This document shows positions 16,641 to 26,221 of a DNA stretch of 40,031 nt, piece after piece; position 1 is the stretch's first letter; each line of letters opens with the position of its first letter. This DNA comes from Clostridiales bacterium (GTDB lineage Bacteria > Bacillota > Clostridia > Oscillospirales > Ruminococcaceae), in contig JAAYSD010000004.1 in NCBI GenBank assembly GCA_012518465.1, positions 1 to 40,031 on the forward strand, given 5' to 3'. A program made the translations under genes and the position numbers. The notes under the pieces are model-generated. The model saw only the letters and a program-made list of their open reading frames with translations, ran no database searches and had not been told where the DNA came from.

Positions 16641-17210
16641 ATGAAAATCCTCATAGCGGCAGCTTCAATAGAAAAGGCTCAAAAAATCTCATCTATTTTA
16701 GATGAAGAAAATATTTCACACGTAATTTATACTGATGAAAAAGAAATTAAACAAATGGATTTGAGTAAATATGATTCTTTAATAGTTTATACCCCGCTTA
16801 AAACCGATTATGGAATGAATTTTGTAGCTGAGGTGCATAAGAAAATAAAAGGCGGTATTGTCGTTTTAGCAAAGAGTGATGTGGCTGAAGAAATTCAGGC
16901 AAAGCTGAATTTTACAGGTGCTTTTGTTCTTGCACGTCCTTTCAGCAAAATGCTCTTTATTCAAGCTGTTAAGTTTGCAAACCTTGCAAAAACTCAAGCT
17001 AAAAAGCTCAAAGAGGAAAATGAAAATCTTAATAAAAAAATCGAGGATATAAAGCTTGTCGATAGAGCAAAATACTGCCTTATGGAATATCTGCGTATGA
17101 GCGAAAAGGATGCACACCGATATATTCAAAAGCAGGCTATGGATTTACGTGTTTCACAAAGAGAAATAGCTGAAAACATACTTACAACATATATTAAGCC
17201 TATGGAATAA
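16641..17210 (+). CDS. ANTAR-domain antiterminator with pseudo-receiver domain
   Basis: 189 residues. Residues 1-115 form a receiver-like fold, but the phosphoacceptor Asp is missing: the strand reads DSLIVYTPL with Thr at the expected place. A coiled coil (118-138) leads to the ANTAR domain (139-182: VDRAKYCLMEYLRMSEKDAHRYIQ..AMD). ANTAR proteins bind twin hexaloop hairpins in nascent RNA and prevent termination. With no phosphorylation site, its activity probably depends on a partner or ligand. It lies 28 bp after the lipoprotein gene and about 100 bp before dapL; I found no twin hexaloop pair with a terminator in either gap. Ribosome site GGGGGAA. Confidence 0.88.
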   Translation: MKILIAAASIEKAQKISSILDEENISHVIYTDEKEIKQMDLSKYDSLIVYTPLKTDYGMNFVAEVHKKIKGGIVVLAKSDVAEEIQAKLNFTGAFVLARPFSKMLFIQAVKFANLAKTQAKKLKEENENLNKKIEDIKLVDRAKYCLMEYLRMSEKDAHRYIQKQAMDLRVSQREIAENILTTYIKPME

Positions 17211-17311
17211 ACTCGATGCCCGTCTATATTTTTAGGTATCAGGGTACTTGATTTTTAAAATAAAAAATGTTAAAGTATTAAGGAACAAAAGTGAAAATGG
17301 AGGTTTTACAA

Positions 17312-18514
17312 ATGGCAAAATTAAATGAAAATTTTCTCAATTTGAAAAAGAATTATCTTTTTATTGAAATCGGCAAAAGAGTAAAGAATTATGCTGAACA
17401 AAATCCAGATAAACCACTTATCCGTATGGGAATAGGCGATGTCACACAGCCACTTGCTCCAATAGTTGTAGAGGCTATGAAAAAAGCGTGCGATGAAATG
17501 GCAGTTAAAGAAACTTTTCGTGGATATGAAGATAGTGGTGCAGGGTATGAATTTTTAAGAAAAGCAATCAGTGAATATTATAAAAGCTTTGGCGTTGATG
17601 TTTCGGCAGATATTATCAGAATTAGTGACGGTGCAAAGAGCGACTGTGGTAATATAGTTGATATTTTTGGACACGGAAACACAGTTCTTATTACTGACCC
17701 TGCATATCCTGTTTATGTAGATACTAATATTATGAATGGCAATAAAGTAATCTTTGCTGATTCTAATGAGGAAAATGGATTTGCTGCCATGCCTGATGAA
17801 AATGTTAAGGCAGACCTTATTTACCTTTGCTCACCTAACAATCCCACAGGCTCTGTTTACACAAAGGAGCAGCTTGAAAAATGGGTGGCTTATGCATTGA
17901 AAAATAAAGCTATTATTATTTATGATACAGCATACGAGGCATTTATTTCAGATCCATCAATCCCTAGAAGTATTTATGCTATTGATGGGGCAAAGAAATG
18001 TGCGATTGAAATAGCATCACTTTCTAAAAAGGCTGGATTTACCGGTGTACGTTGTGGCTACACAGTTGTGCCTGAGGAGCTTATGGTCTATGCGGAAGAT
18101 GGTTCAGCACATAGTGTTGCTCAGCTATGGGGCAGACGTCAAGGCAGTAAGTTTAATGGCGTTTCCTATCCTGTTCAGCGTGGAGCAGAGGCAGTATTTA
18201 CTGAAGAAGGCTTAAAGCAGACTAATCAAGCTATTGAATATTATATGGAAAACGCAAAAATCATGCGTGAAACCTTTGATAAGCTTGGCATCAAATACAC
18301 CGGTGGGCATAATTCCCCTTATATTTGGTTCAAAGCTCCTAATAATATGGATTCGTGGGAATTATTTGACTATCTAATAGAAAATATTCAAGTAGTGGGT
18401 ACACCGGGTGCAGGCTTTGGTAAAAATGGTGATGGATGGTTTAGACTCACTGCATTTGGCAGCAAGGAGAATACAATAGAGGCTATGAAGAGGCTTGAAA
18501 AGCTGTTTTCTTAG
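17312..18514 (+). CDS. dapL: LL-diaminopimelate aminotransferase
   Basis: 400 residues. PLP enzyme converting tetrahydrodipicolinate directly to LL-diaminopimelate, for lysine and peptidoglycan synthesis, bypassing the acylated intermediates. Class I/II fold with the DapL-type opening NENFLNLKKNYLF, IGDVTQPL, ETFRGYED, the CSPNNPTG loop (about 173-180), YDTAYEAF, and the PLP lysine in SLSKKAGFTGVRCGY (Lys 239). ATG 17312 chosen because GGAGG stands 8 nt upstream; an earlier in-frame GTG (17291) lacks a site. Full length. No other dap genes in the window. Confidence 0.95.
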   Translation: MAKLNENFLNLKKNYLFIEIGKRVKNYAEQNPDKPLIRMGIGDVTQPLAPIVVEAMKKACDEMAVKETFRGYEDSGAGYEFLRKAISEYYKSFGVDVSADIIRISDGAKSDCGNIVDIFGHGNTVLITDPAYPVYVDTNIMNGNKVIFADSNEENGFAAMPDENVKADLIYLCSPNNPTGSVYTKEQLEKWVAYALKNKAIIIYDTAYEAFISDPSIPRSIYAIDGAKKCAIEIASLSKKAGFTGVRCGYTVVPEELMVYAEDGSAHSVAQLWGRRQGSKFNGVSYPVQRGAEAVFTEEGLKQTNQAIEYYMENAKIMRETFDKLGIKYTGGHNSPYIWFKAPNNMDSWELFDYLIENIQVVGTPGAGFGKNGDGWFRLTAFGSKENTIEAMKRLEKLFS

Positions 18515-18528
18515 AATTTATTTAAAGT

Positions 18529-18563
18529 AAAAAGCACTTAATGCTTAGCATTAAGTGCTTTTT
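18529..18563 (+). terminator. Intrinsic terminator of dapL
   Basis: A perfect 16-bp stem (18529-18544 with 18548-18563), triloop, short T5 run. Confidence 0.8.
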
Positions 18564-18663
18564 AAAGAAGGCAAAGTATAAAAAAATTAAATCTTTTTTC
18601 AGAATTTCATTTTGCTAAAGCCACTATATGTTTCACGTATGTGCAATAGGCAAACTATCTCTC

Positions 18664-18700
18664 TATAAAAGCTTGCAGACAAAATCTGCAAGCTTTTATA
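18664..18700 (-). terminator. Terminator of the surface protein gene
   Basis: A perfect 16-bp stem (18664-18679 with 18685-18700) and 5-nt loop, directly after the minus-strand gene ending at 18710. The T-run is short (TTTTATA). Confidence 0.7.
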
Positions 18701-18709
18701 ATTTACTTA

Positions 18710-19429
18710 TTACTTTCTTTTACGTGATGCAACTAAAGCGCCGCCTGCAATCAAAGCTATTGCAGCCACTGCAGCTACACTTTCAATACCTGTTGGAGCA
18801 GAAGCCTCATCACCCTTGCCTTTATTAGAAGAATCATCAGTTGCTGGTGTATTAGTATCATCAGTTTTTTCAGGAGCTTTTGCGCCTTCGCCTGGGTACT
18901 GCGTTACTACATTACCATCTTTATCAAGGAACTTAATAGCATTAAAGGTATAAGAACCTCCACCATATTCTTCAGCACCAACAGCATAAATAACGCCTGC
19001 ACCATCTTCAGTTAAAGCAGGAGTAAATGGCAGCTCAACTACAAAGCTATCGCCCTCTACATCGGTAGCATTAATATGCTTGCTCTCCCATGATGTACCA
19101 GAAGCATAGAACTGACCATTAGCCCAACCACCCGGCTTATCGTCGCTAACATTTTTATCGTCATAGCTAACTTCCATCTTAACAGAAGCAATTTTTTCAA
19201 CATCAGCAATAGCAATTTCGAAATAATCCGTAATTACTTTATTTGTGCCGACGTGCATTTTTGTACCGTCTTTCTTAGAAGCTTCAGAAGCTAACTGGAA
19301 AGCACCATTTTTCCCATCATCACCAGTAGTACTTACCAACTTGTTATTTGCCGCACTAGCTGAAATAGCCATTGTTCCAACAGCTAATGCAGCTACTAGT
19401 GCAGAAGATAGAATCCTTTTAATTTTCAT
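18710..19429 (-). CDS. Secreted protein with C-terminal membrane/wall anchor
   Basis: 239 residues. A clear signal peptide (KIKR, hydrophobic Ala-rich core, ASAAN cleavage area near 25-27). The exported region of about 150 residues is beta-rich (VKMEVSYDDKNV, GGWANGQFYASG, FVVELPFTPAL) and resembles secreted carbohydrate- or matrix-associated domains, but I do not recognise the family. A Thr/Asp/Lys-rich linker leads to APTGIES, a TM helix (about 215-235) and an RKRK tail. This is the architecture of sortase substrates, though the motif is degenerate relative to LPxTG or NPxTG. Ribosome site TGGAGGA; own promoter and terminator. Confidence 0.7.
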   Translation of the reverse strand: MKIKRILSSALVAALAVGTMAISASAANNKLVSTTGDDGKNGAFQLASEASKKDGTKMHVGTNKVITDYFEIAIADVEKIASVKMEVSYDDKNVSDDKPGGWANGQFYASGTSWESKHINATDVEGDSFVVELPFTPALTEDGAGVIYAVGAEEYGGGSYTFNAIKFLDKDGNVVTQYPGEGAKAPEKTDDTNTPATDDSSNKGKGDEASAPTGIESVAAVAAIALIAGGALVASRKRK

Positions 19430-19479
19430 ATTTAATCCTCCATAAAAATAAGTTTGGACATATATTTAATTCCAATTAA

Positions 19480-19508
19480 ATTGTAACTTAAATTTAAGAG
19501 AATTTCAA
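19480..19508 (-). promoter_or_regulatory. Promoter of the surface protein gene
   Basis: On the minus strand TTGAAA (19503-19508), 17-bp spacer, TACAAT (19480-19485); leader of about 45 nt. Confidence 0.65.
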
Positions 19509-19633
19509 TTGATATTTTAAACATATTTAATTTTTGTTTTTATGCAATTTAACCAAATCAACGATTATAATAACTTAAAAAATAAAAAACCTTCTAAACT
19601 ATATTTTGAAAACAATGCTTTTTTCAATATTAT

Positions 19634-19680
19634 GTAAATGATTACATGGTGTAACGAAATGTTTTTCATATATCATTTAC
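19634..19680. repeat. 9-bp inverted repeat downstream of galT
   Basis: GTAAATGAT (19634-19642) and ATCATTTAC (19672-19680) bracket 29 bp in the galT to surface-gene gap. There is no good T-run. It may be a 3' end structure of the galT operon. Confidence 0.35.
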
Positions 19681-19720
19681 TTAATAACTTAGCAAAATTC
19701 ATTATTTTTTAGGTAACAGG

Positions 19721-20695
19721 CTAATTTTTATCTGCATTTAAAAAAATATTATATGCTTGCCTTAATTCCTCGGCACATAGCTCAGGGCAAGTGGGGTTGC
19801 AGTGGGCAAAAGCACCGGTTTCACTAGAGGCATTAAATTTCTGCTTATCAGCACTTCTCATTGGGGGATAAAAAGCAACATGAAAGTGATAGTATTCCAT
19901 GCTTTCAGCTTGATTTACTGGGGCATTATACATACACATCATATAGGGAAACTCCTTGTTGAACAAGCTGTCAAGCGTTCCTACTGATTTTTTAAGAATA
20001 TCAGCAAAGCTTTTCTTTTCTCTATCAGAAAATTGTGAAATGTTTAATATATGTCTTTTTGCCGCTATATAAATTCCGTAGGGATATTCGCTGAAAAAAG
20101 GGAGAAAAACGATAAAATCTTCATTTTCAAAGATAATGCGTCTTCCGTCTTTTTTCTCTTCTCTTATCATTTGTGATATTAATGTTTCGCCGATTTTCTT
20201 GTATGCATTTTTAAAGGTTTCCATCTCAAGCTCAAGCTTTTTAGGCAAATAGCTGTATCCATAAATTTGCCCATGGGGATGAGGCATAGTTACACCTACA
20301 ACATCTCCCCTATTTTCAAAAATGAATACAAATTTAATTTTTTCGTCACTTGAAATAGCCAAAAATCTTTCCTGCCACAAGCTGACAAGCTTTTCTAAAT
20401 GCTCTTGACTAAGGTCCTTCACTCCGGCATAATGATCGGGTGAATATAAAATTACCTCACATTTTCCGTATGACGGCTTTACCTTAAAAAAGTCATTTGC
20501 GACATCGTCGGGCGTGGGAGGTGTTTGCGAAAGTGCCGGAAAGTCATTGTCATATTTTAGTACATCATATTCAGGTACATTTCCAAAGCTAGGACAAAAG
20601 GGGCAATAATCCTTAGGCATTTGGGGTCTGTTTTGCCTATTTCCAGCCACCATTACCCAGTCATTTATAAGAGGATTCCATCTAAGCTCCGCCAT
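19721..20695 (-). CDS. galT: Galactose-1-phosphate uridylyltransferase
   Basis: 324 residues. Leloir-pathway enzyme exchanging UMP between UDP-glucose and galactose-1-phosphate. Class I HIT-type family: RWNPLINDWVMVAGNRQNRPQ opening, zinc pair CPFC (about 32-35), and the catalytic HPHGQIYGYSYLP motif. A second histidine cluster (EYYHFHVAFYPP) matches the C-terminal metal region. It starts two bases after the zinc-ribbon gene's stop, in an operon with hemZ and an MBL hydrolase rather than with galK or galE. galM lies 13 kb away on the other strand. Substrate specificity among NDP-sugar phosphates is inferred from family only. Confidence 0.88.
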   Translation of the reverse strand: MAELRWNPLINDWVMVAGNRQNRPQMPKDYCPFCPSFGNVPEYDVLKYDNDFPALSQTPPTPDDVANDFFKVKPSYGKCEVILYSPDHYAGVKDLSQEHLEKLVSLWQERFLAISSDEKIKFVFIFENRGDVVGVTMPHPHGQIYGYSYLPKKLELEMETFKNAYKKIGETLISQMIREEKKDGRRIIFENEDFIVFLPFFSEYPYGIYIAAKRHILNISQFSDREKKSFADILKKSVGTLDSLFNKEFPYMMCMYNAPVNQAESMEYYHFHVAFYPPMRSADKQKFNASSETGAFAHCNPTCPELCAEELRQAYNIFLNADKN

Positions 20696-20697
20696 CT

Positions 20698-21081
20698 TTA
20701 TACCCCCATCACTTCATCTTGAGGATTTAACTCAGCACCACAATTTGAGCAAAACTTAACGTTTTTCTTATTTACAGATTTGCATAACGGACATATATTT
20801 CTCCCCAGTAAAAAATCAATCTTTTCATTTATTGCTCTTAGCTCATGCTTTAAAGAATTTATTTCATCGACATAATCTAAAATAAATTCTGTGCCTTCAC
20901 TTTTTGCTTTTACAGCGTTATAAACGCTGCTGCCAAGGTCCTCGTATTTTTGACGAATTTTTGTTTGCAGCTGAGAAGCTTTAATTTTCAATTTCGAAAC
21001 CTCAATATACTCGCTCGTTTTTCGTCCGGCAGTTTGCGAAACCTCCTTCGCTTTATCAAAAAAATCATCTAATCCTGACAT
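20698..21081 (-). CDS. Small coiled-coil zinc-ribbon protein
   Basis: 127 residues. Helical and coiled-coil N-terminal part (about 1-90, heptad-like with Lys/Glu), then a zinc ribbon CPLCKS...CSNCGAEL (about 97-118). Such proteins are common and uncharacterised in clostridia; no enzyme motif. It sits between hemZ and galT, separated by 20 bp and 2 bp, so it is co-transcribed with both. Function unknown. Confidence 0.8.
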   Translation of the reverse strand: MSGLDDFFDKAKEVSQTAGRKTSEYIEVSKLKIKASQLQTKIRQKYEDLGSSVYNAVKAKSEGTEFILDYVDEINSLKHELRAINEKIDFLLGRNICPLCKSVNKKNVKFCSNCGAELNPQDEVMGV

Positions 21082-21101
21082 AAAAACACCTCTTTCTTAA
21101 A

Positions 21102-22589
21102 TTAGTTAAGTAAATTTTCTATTTCTTCTTTCCTTTTTAGTTGAACATTAAAATTGTTAATGTATTCCACAGGATATTTATAATTATAAATTCTTTTTAT
21201 CAATGCTCCTTTATTTTTGTCTTTATTTATAAGCTTTGTACTTGAATTTGCTCCTGCGCCTAGAATATTACAACATTCCTCCATGATTGCTATATTATAA
21301 AAGCTTTCCTTGTTCTTTTTACAATACCCTATGTTTTCATAATCGGATGAAGAATTTTTTTGCCTGTAAAGATAGTAGGGCAAATAAGAATTATTATTTA
21401 ATACATTGAAAGAATATTCACACATACTGTCAATTTCATCGCTGCTTTCTAGAGTCAAGGCTTTAAAATCAGTGTTACCATACATATTGCTTGAACGCTT
21501 TAACGCTAATGTGTGTATCGTGATATTTTCAGCGCCTAAATTAATAATCTCATTTAAGCTATGCTTAAAGCTATCTAAATTATCCTTCGGCAGCCCTGCT
21601 ATTAAATCAGAGTTAATCACATTAAATCCAACTTTTTCAGCATAATTAAAGGCTTGATATATTTGCTCAGTGCTATGCAGCCTACCTATTGCTTTTAACA
21701 CATCATCAGAAAGAGATTGAGGGTTTATTGAGATTCTTCCAACTCCATATTCCTTAAGCACCCTTAACTTTTCTAAAGTGATTGTATCAGGTCTGCCCGC
21801 CTCACAAGTAAACTCGCAAAGACTAGAAGTATCAAACCTCATCACTGTTTTTAGCAGAGCGTCAATCTGCGTTGAGCTAAGTATAGTAGGCGTGCCTCCA
21901 CCAATATATATTGATTTTAATTTATATCCCTTTTTCTGTGTAATGCTTCTGATATAATCAAGTTCTATTTTTAGCTTTTCCAAATAAACGGAAATGACAT
22001 TATCACTATTTTTATTAGCCTGTGAAATAAAGGAGCAATAGCTGCATCTCGTAGGACAAAACGGAATGGAAATATACAGACAAAAATCATTTATATCAAT
22101 GCTGTTAATAATAGGCTGCTGCAAATCGTTTATACGTCGGGAAAGTGAGATTTTTTCTTTACTGACATAATAATTTTTGCTAATTTCCTCGTCGGAAAGA
22201 GAGAGAGTTTTAATATATTTAGTAGGACGAATCCCCGTCATTATCCCCCATGACAAGCTTTTTCCAGTAAGAAGATTTAAGGTATTATAAAGAAGTCTTG
22301 AAAATGCAAGCTCCTGTTCTTTTTCGCCGGTGGATAAAGGTAATGTTTCCTTCTTTTCAATTAGCTTTTCGCAAATAAGAGCCTTCATTCTAAGCTCTAT
22401 ACTTTCCTTTTTAATCAACCTCTCACAGATTAAATATTCTTTATCCTCTAAAGCGGCATTGCAAATGGAATAATATTCATCTTCATTATAATTATCAATA
22501 TAAACCTTTGCTTTGTGTGGTAGGAAAAACGAACGGTAAAGCCTTTCCATTTCATAGTGAAAGCTATGGCCTTTAAAAATTATTGTCAT
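21102..22589 (-). CDS. hemZ: Coproporphyrinogen dehydrogenase HemZ-type radical SAM protein
   Basis: 495 residues. Radical SAM enzyme related to HemN, assigned to oxygen-independent decarboxylation of coproporphyrinogen III. The 4Fe-4S motif CPTRCSYCSF (CxxxCxxC, about 178-187) is followed by the HemN-like YIGGGTPTILS and RISINPQSL segments and LIAGLPKDN. A HemZ-specific N-terminal region of about 165 residues precedes the core. Its ATG overlaps the upstream MBL gene stop by 4 bp (ATGA coupling). No other haem genes are present, and the exact reaction in organisms lacking haem synthesis is uncertain; some homologues handle haem instead. Confidence 0.88.
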   Translation of the reverse strand: MTIIFKGHSFHYEMERLYRSFFLPHKAKVYIDNYNEDEYYSICNAALEDKEYLICERLIKKESIELRMKALICEKLIEKKETLPLSTGEKEQELAFSRLLYNTLNLLTGKSLSWGIMTGIRPTKYIKTLSLSDEEISKNYYVSKEKISLSRRINDLQQPIINSIDINDFCLYISIPFCPTRCSYCSFISQANKNSDNVISVYLEKLKIELDYIRSITQKKGYKLKSIYIGGGTPTILSSTQIDALLKTVMRFDTSSLCEFTCEAGRPDTITLEKLRVLKEYGVGRISINPQSLSDDVLKAIGRLHSTEQIYQAFNYAEKVGFNVINSDLIAGLPKDNLDSFKHSLNEIINLGAENITIHTLALKRSSNMYGNTDFKALTLESSDEIDSMCEYSFNVLNNNSYLPYYLYRQKNSSSDYENIGYCKKNKESFYNIAIMEECCNILGAGANSSTKLINKDKNKGALIKRIYNYKYPVEYINNFNVQLKRKEEIENLLN

Positions 22590-23206
22590 ATATAAGGATT
22601 TATCCGCCTTTCAGTATTTAAGGTGGTTTGCTCGCCATGCCCCGCCAAAATCTTATAATCACCTGTTAATTTACTTAATGACTTTACACTTTCAATAATA
22701 TCATTATAGTTACCTGAATATAAATCCGTCCTGCCAACTGTACCATGAAATAGAGTATCCCCAGAAAAAATAACCCTATTCTCTTCATCTATGAAAACAA
22801 CACTACCGGCAGTGTGACCGGGTGTAACTTTCACCTTAAAAGTGATTTCATCAAGAATTATTTCATCTTTATCATTTATATAAAAATCCGCCGCAAAAGG
22901 TTGATATTTTATAGCTGGCACAAGCTGTGCCGCATTGATACTTCCATCACTTAAAAGAATTTTATCCTTTTCATTAATAAATATTTCAGCACCTGTGTTT
23001 TTACGAAGAAAATCAGCACTGCCCGTATGGTCATAATGCCCATGAGTCAGCAATATTTTTTTTAGGCATAAGTTGGTTTCCTTTAGGAATTGCAAAAGCT
23101 TTTCTCCCTCACCTCCAGGGTCAATGACTAGTGCATTTCTTTTATCAGAGCTTATTATATAGGAGTTTGTTTGAAATACTCCTACTATAAAAGTGTGAAT
23201 TTTCAT
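22586..23206 (-). CDS. MBL-fold metallo-hydrolase (glyoxalase II-like)
   Basis: 206 residues. Binuclear metal hydrolase fold: TNSYII opening, VIDPGGE, metal motif THGHYDHTGS (HxHxDH), VTPGHTAGSV, FSGDTLF, and AGHGEQT at the end, which matches small hydroxyacylglutathione hydrolase-like proteins. The substrate is not determinable; S-lactoylglutathione is unlikely in an anaerobe without glutathione. ATG 23206 preferred (GGTGAT upstream); ATG 23218 is possible but lacks a ribosome site. First gene of the hemZ operon, with a long leader. Confidence 0.88.
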   Translation of the reverse strand: MKIHTFIVGVFQTNSYIISSDKRNALVIDPGGEGEKLLQFLKETNLCLKKILLTHGHYDHTGSADFLRKNTGAEIFINEKDKILLSDGSINAAQLVPAIKYQPFAADFYINDKDEIILDEITFKVKVTPGHTAGSVVFIDEENRVIFSGDTLFHGTVGRTDLYSGNYNDIIESVKSLSKLTGDYKILAGHGEQTTLNTERRINPYI

Positions 23207-23257
23207 TTTAATCACCATTTAATTATTATAAACAAAATAATTATTAGAAAATGAAAT

Positions 23258-23338
23258 CAGTTTCTTAAGGAACTAATTTTTCTAAAACACAACTGTACTT
23301 GAACAATCTGTTCGTGCAAAACAGCATGAAAGAAACTG
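23258..23338 (-). other. Structured leader of the MBL-hemZ operon
   Basis: Within the minus-strand leader (about 23393 to 23207), CAGTTTCTT and AAGAAACTG (23258-23266 with 23330-23338) can close an 80-nt domain that contains further small stems such as CTGTT...AACAG. It matches no riboswitch or T-box I know; no T-box AGGGTGGNACCGCG core is present. Confidence 0.35.
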
Positions 23339-23399
23339 GCTTTCCTTATGAACTTTATGAACATTGTCCGCAAGTTTCAAGAACTATAAGTTTATTTTT

Positions 23400-23428
23400 A
23401 GTATAGCATGTTTTTATATGAATTTCAA
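23400..23428 (-). promoter_or_regulatory. Promoter of the MBL-hemZ-znr-galT operon
   Basis: On the minus strand TTGAAA (23423-23428), 17-bp spacer, TATACT (23400-23405); predicts a leader of about 185 nt. Confidence 0.65.
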
Positions 23429-23512
23429 GTAGAAAGTTTGTTTGATTTTCTATTCTTTTGCTAATTATCTAAGTTAAATTTTAAGGTAAATTTTATTTTT
23501 TTAAAATAAGAC

Positions 23513-23542
23513 TTGTAATTCTATATCGAAATATAGTATAAT
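23513..23542 (+). promoter_or_regulatory. pyrG promoter with dyad in the spacer
   Basis: TTGTAA (23513-23518), 18-bp spacer, TATAAT (23537-23542). The spacer contains CTATAT-CGAA-ATATAG (23521-23536), a perfect 6-bp dyad that could be an operator. Confidence 0.6.
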
Positions 23543-23567
23543 AAAAAAGATATTTAATATTAAGCTA

Positions 23568-25227
<1,660 letters not shown>

Positions 25228-25310
25228 TTAGACTTAATTTATTATGGGACAAAGCTTTGTTTTTTCAAATAACATAATTGGGGGAATTTCAAGTCTTTTA
25301 GAGGTGAAAT

Positions 25311-26087
25311 ATGATTAAAAATAAGTTCGCACATTTTTTGAAGCCGTTAGTAATGATAATTTGCATTTTCGGATTTTTTGTTTTTGTTTTCCCTTTTAAT
25401 TGGGGAATCAAAAATATCGGAAATGTTTTCGGTGTAATAATGTGCGGGCTTCTGTTTTTTCTAGCTTTATTTTGGAATAAATTTAAGAACCTTTCTAACA
25501 AAAGCAAAGTATTTAAAATTATATTTAAAATTGTTATTCTGTTAATTATTTTAGGCTTTGCTCTTGCTATATTTTTATCCATATTAATGATAACAGCCAT
25601 GACACCAAGTATAGAACCTCCAAGGGCAGTGATAGTATTAGGCGGGGGCTTGCGTGGGGAACAGCCTTCAACTATGCTGGCAAGACGGCTAGATGCAGCT
25701 AAGCAGTATCTAGATGAAAATTCCGATGCGATATGCATCGTTAGCGGCGGACAGGGTGATAATGAAGTGGTAGCTGAGGCTGTGGCAATGTATAATTATA
25801 TGGAGAAAAGCGGCGTTGATACTCAAAGAATATACAAGGAGTCGGAGTCAACAAATACATATGAAAATATTCTTTTTAGTAAGGAAATATTAAAGGAAAA
25901 AGGCATTGAGTTATCTGAAATAGCGATTTCTACTGATGGCTATCATCAATTCAGAGCAAGTATGCTTGCAAAAAGAATTGGGTATGAAAAGGTCTATCCT
26001 GTTAACGCTGATACTGATATTAAGCTTTTGCCGACCTATTGGGTTAGAGAATGGTTTGGCATATTGTGGTATCACTTTACTGAATAA
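25311..26087 (+). CDS. YdcF/ElyC-family membrane protein (DUF218)
   Basis: 258 residues. Three hydrophobic segments in the first 100 residues (about 10-28, 38-58, 70-92), then the DUF218 domain: AVIVLGGGLRGEQPSTMLARRLDAA, ICIVSGGQGDNE, ESESTNTYENI (the common SxNTyeNa motif), and ISTDGYHQFRA. E. coli relatives (ElyC, SanA, YdcF) affect envelope integrity; the biochemical role is open. Ribosome site GAGGTG, with GGGGGAA further upstream. The gap to pyrG has only a weak palindrome with a T-run, so read-through from pyrG is possible. Confidence 0.82.
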   Translation: MIKNKFAHFLKPLVMIICIFGFFVFVFPFNWGIKNIGNVFGVIMCGLLFFLALFWNKFKNLSNKSKVFKIIFKIVILLIILGFALAIFLSILMITAMTPSIEPPRAVIVLGGGLRGEQPSTMLARRLDAAKQYLDENSDAICIVSGGQGDNEVVAEAVAMYNYMEKSGVDTQRIYKESESTNTYENILFSKEILKEKGIELSEIAISTDGYHQFRASMLAKRIGYEKVYPVNADTDIKLLPTYWVREWFGILWYHFTE

Positions 26088-26120
26088 TTTTATTATTTGT
26101 TAAAAATTATTGTCTTAGAC

Positions 26121-26149
26121 TTGATTTTTTTATAATAATGGTTTATACT
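26121..26149 (+). promoter_or_regulatory. Promoter of the atp operon
   Basis: TTGATT (26121-26126), 17-bp spacer, TATACT (26144-26149). No other promoter this good is seen before atpI, so it likely drives the unknown membrane protein, atpIBEFHAGDC, galM and trmB. Confidence 0.65.
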
Positions 26150-26221
26150 TAAAGTAGTTGTTCATTATTAGTTCATAATTTAGAGTAAGTTATTCGACTT
26201 TTTGGAACAATGGAGGATAGT

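Noticed and set aside
23300..23325. LexA/SOS box (CGAAC-like dyad on the minus strand)
   Set aside because: The spacing between half-sites is five rather than four bases, and it lies within the leader of a metabolic operon.
25246..25266. Terminator between pyrG and the YdcF-like gene
   Set aside because: ACAAAGCTTTGT with T6 leaves only four stem pairs once a loop is allowed; too weak to call.
25298..25738. 146-codon minus-strand frame opposite the YdcF-like gene
   Set aside because: The plus-strand frame has recognised DUF218 motifs; the antisense frame has none.
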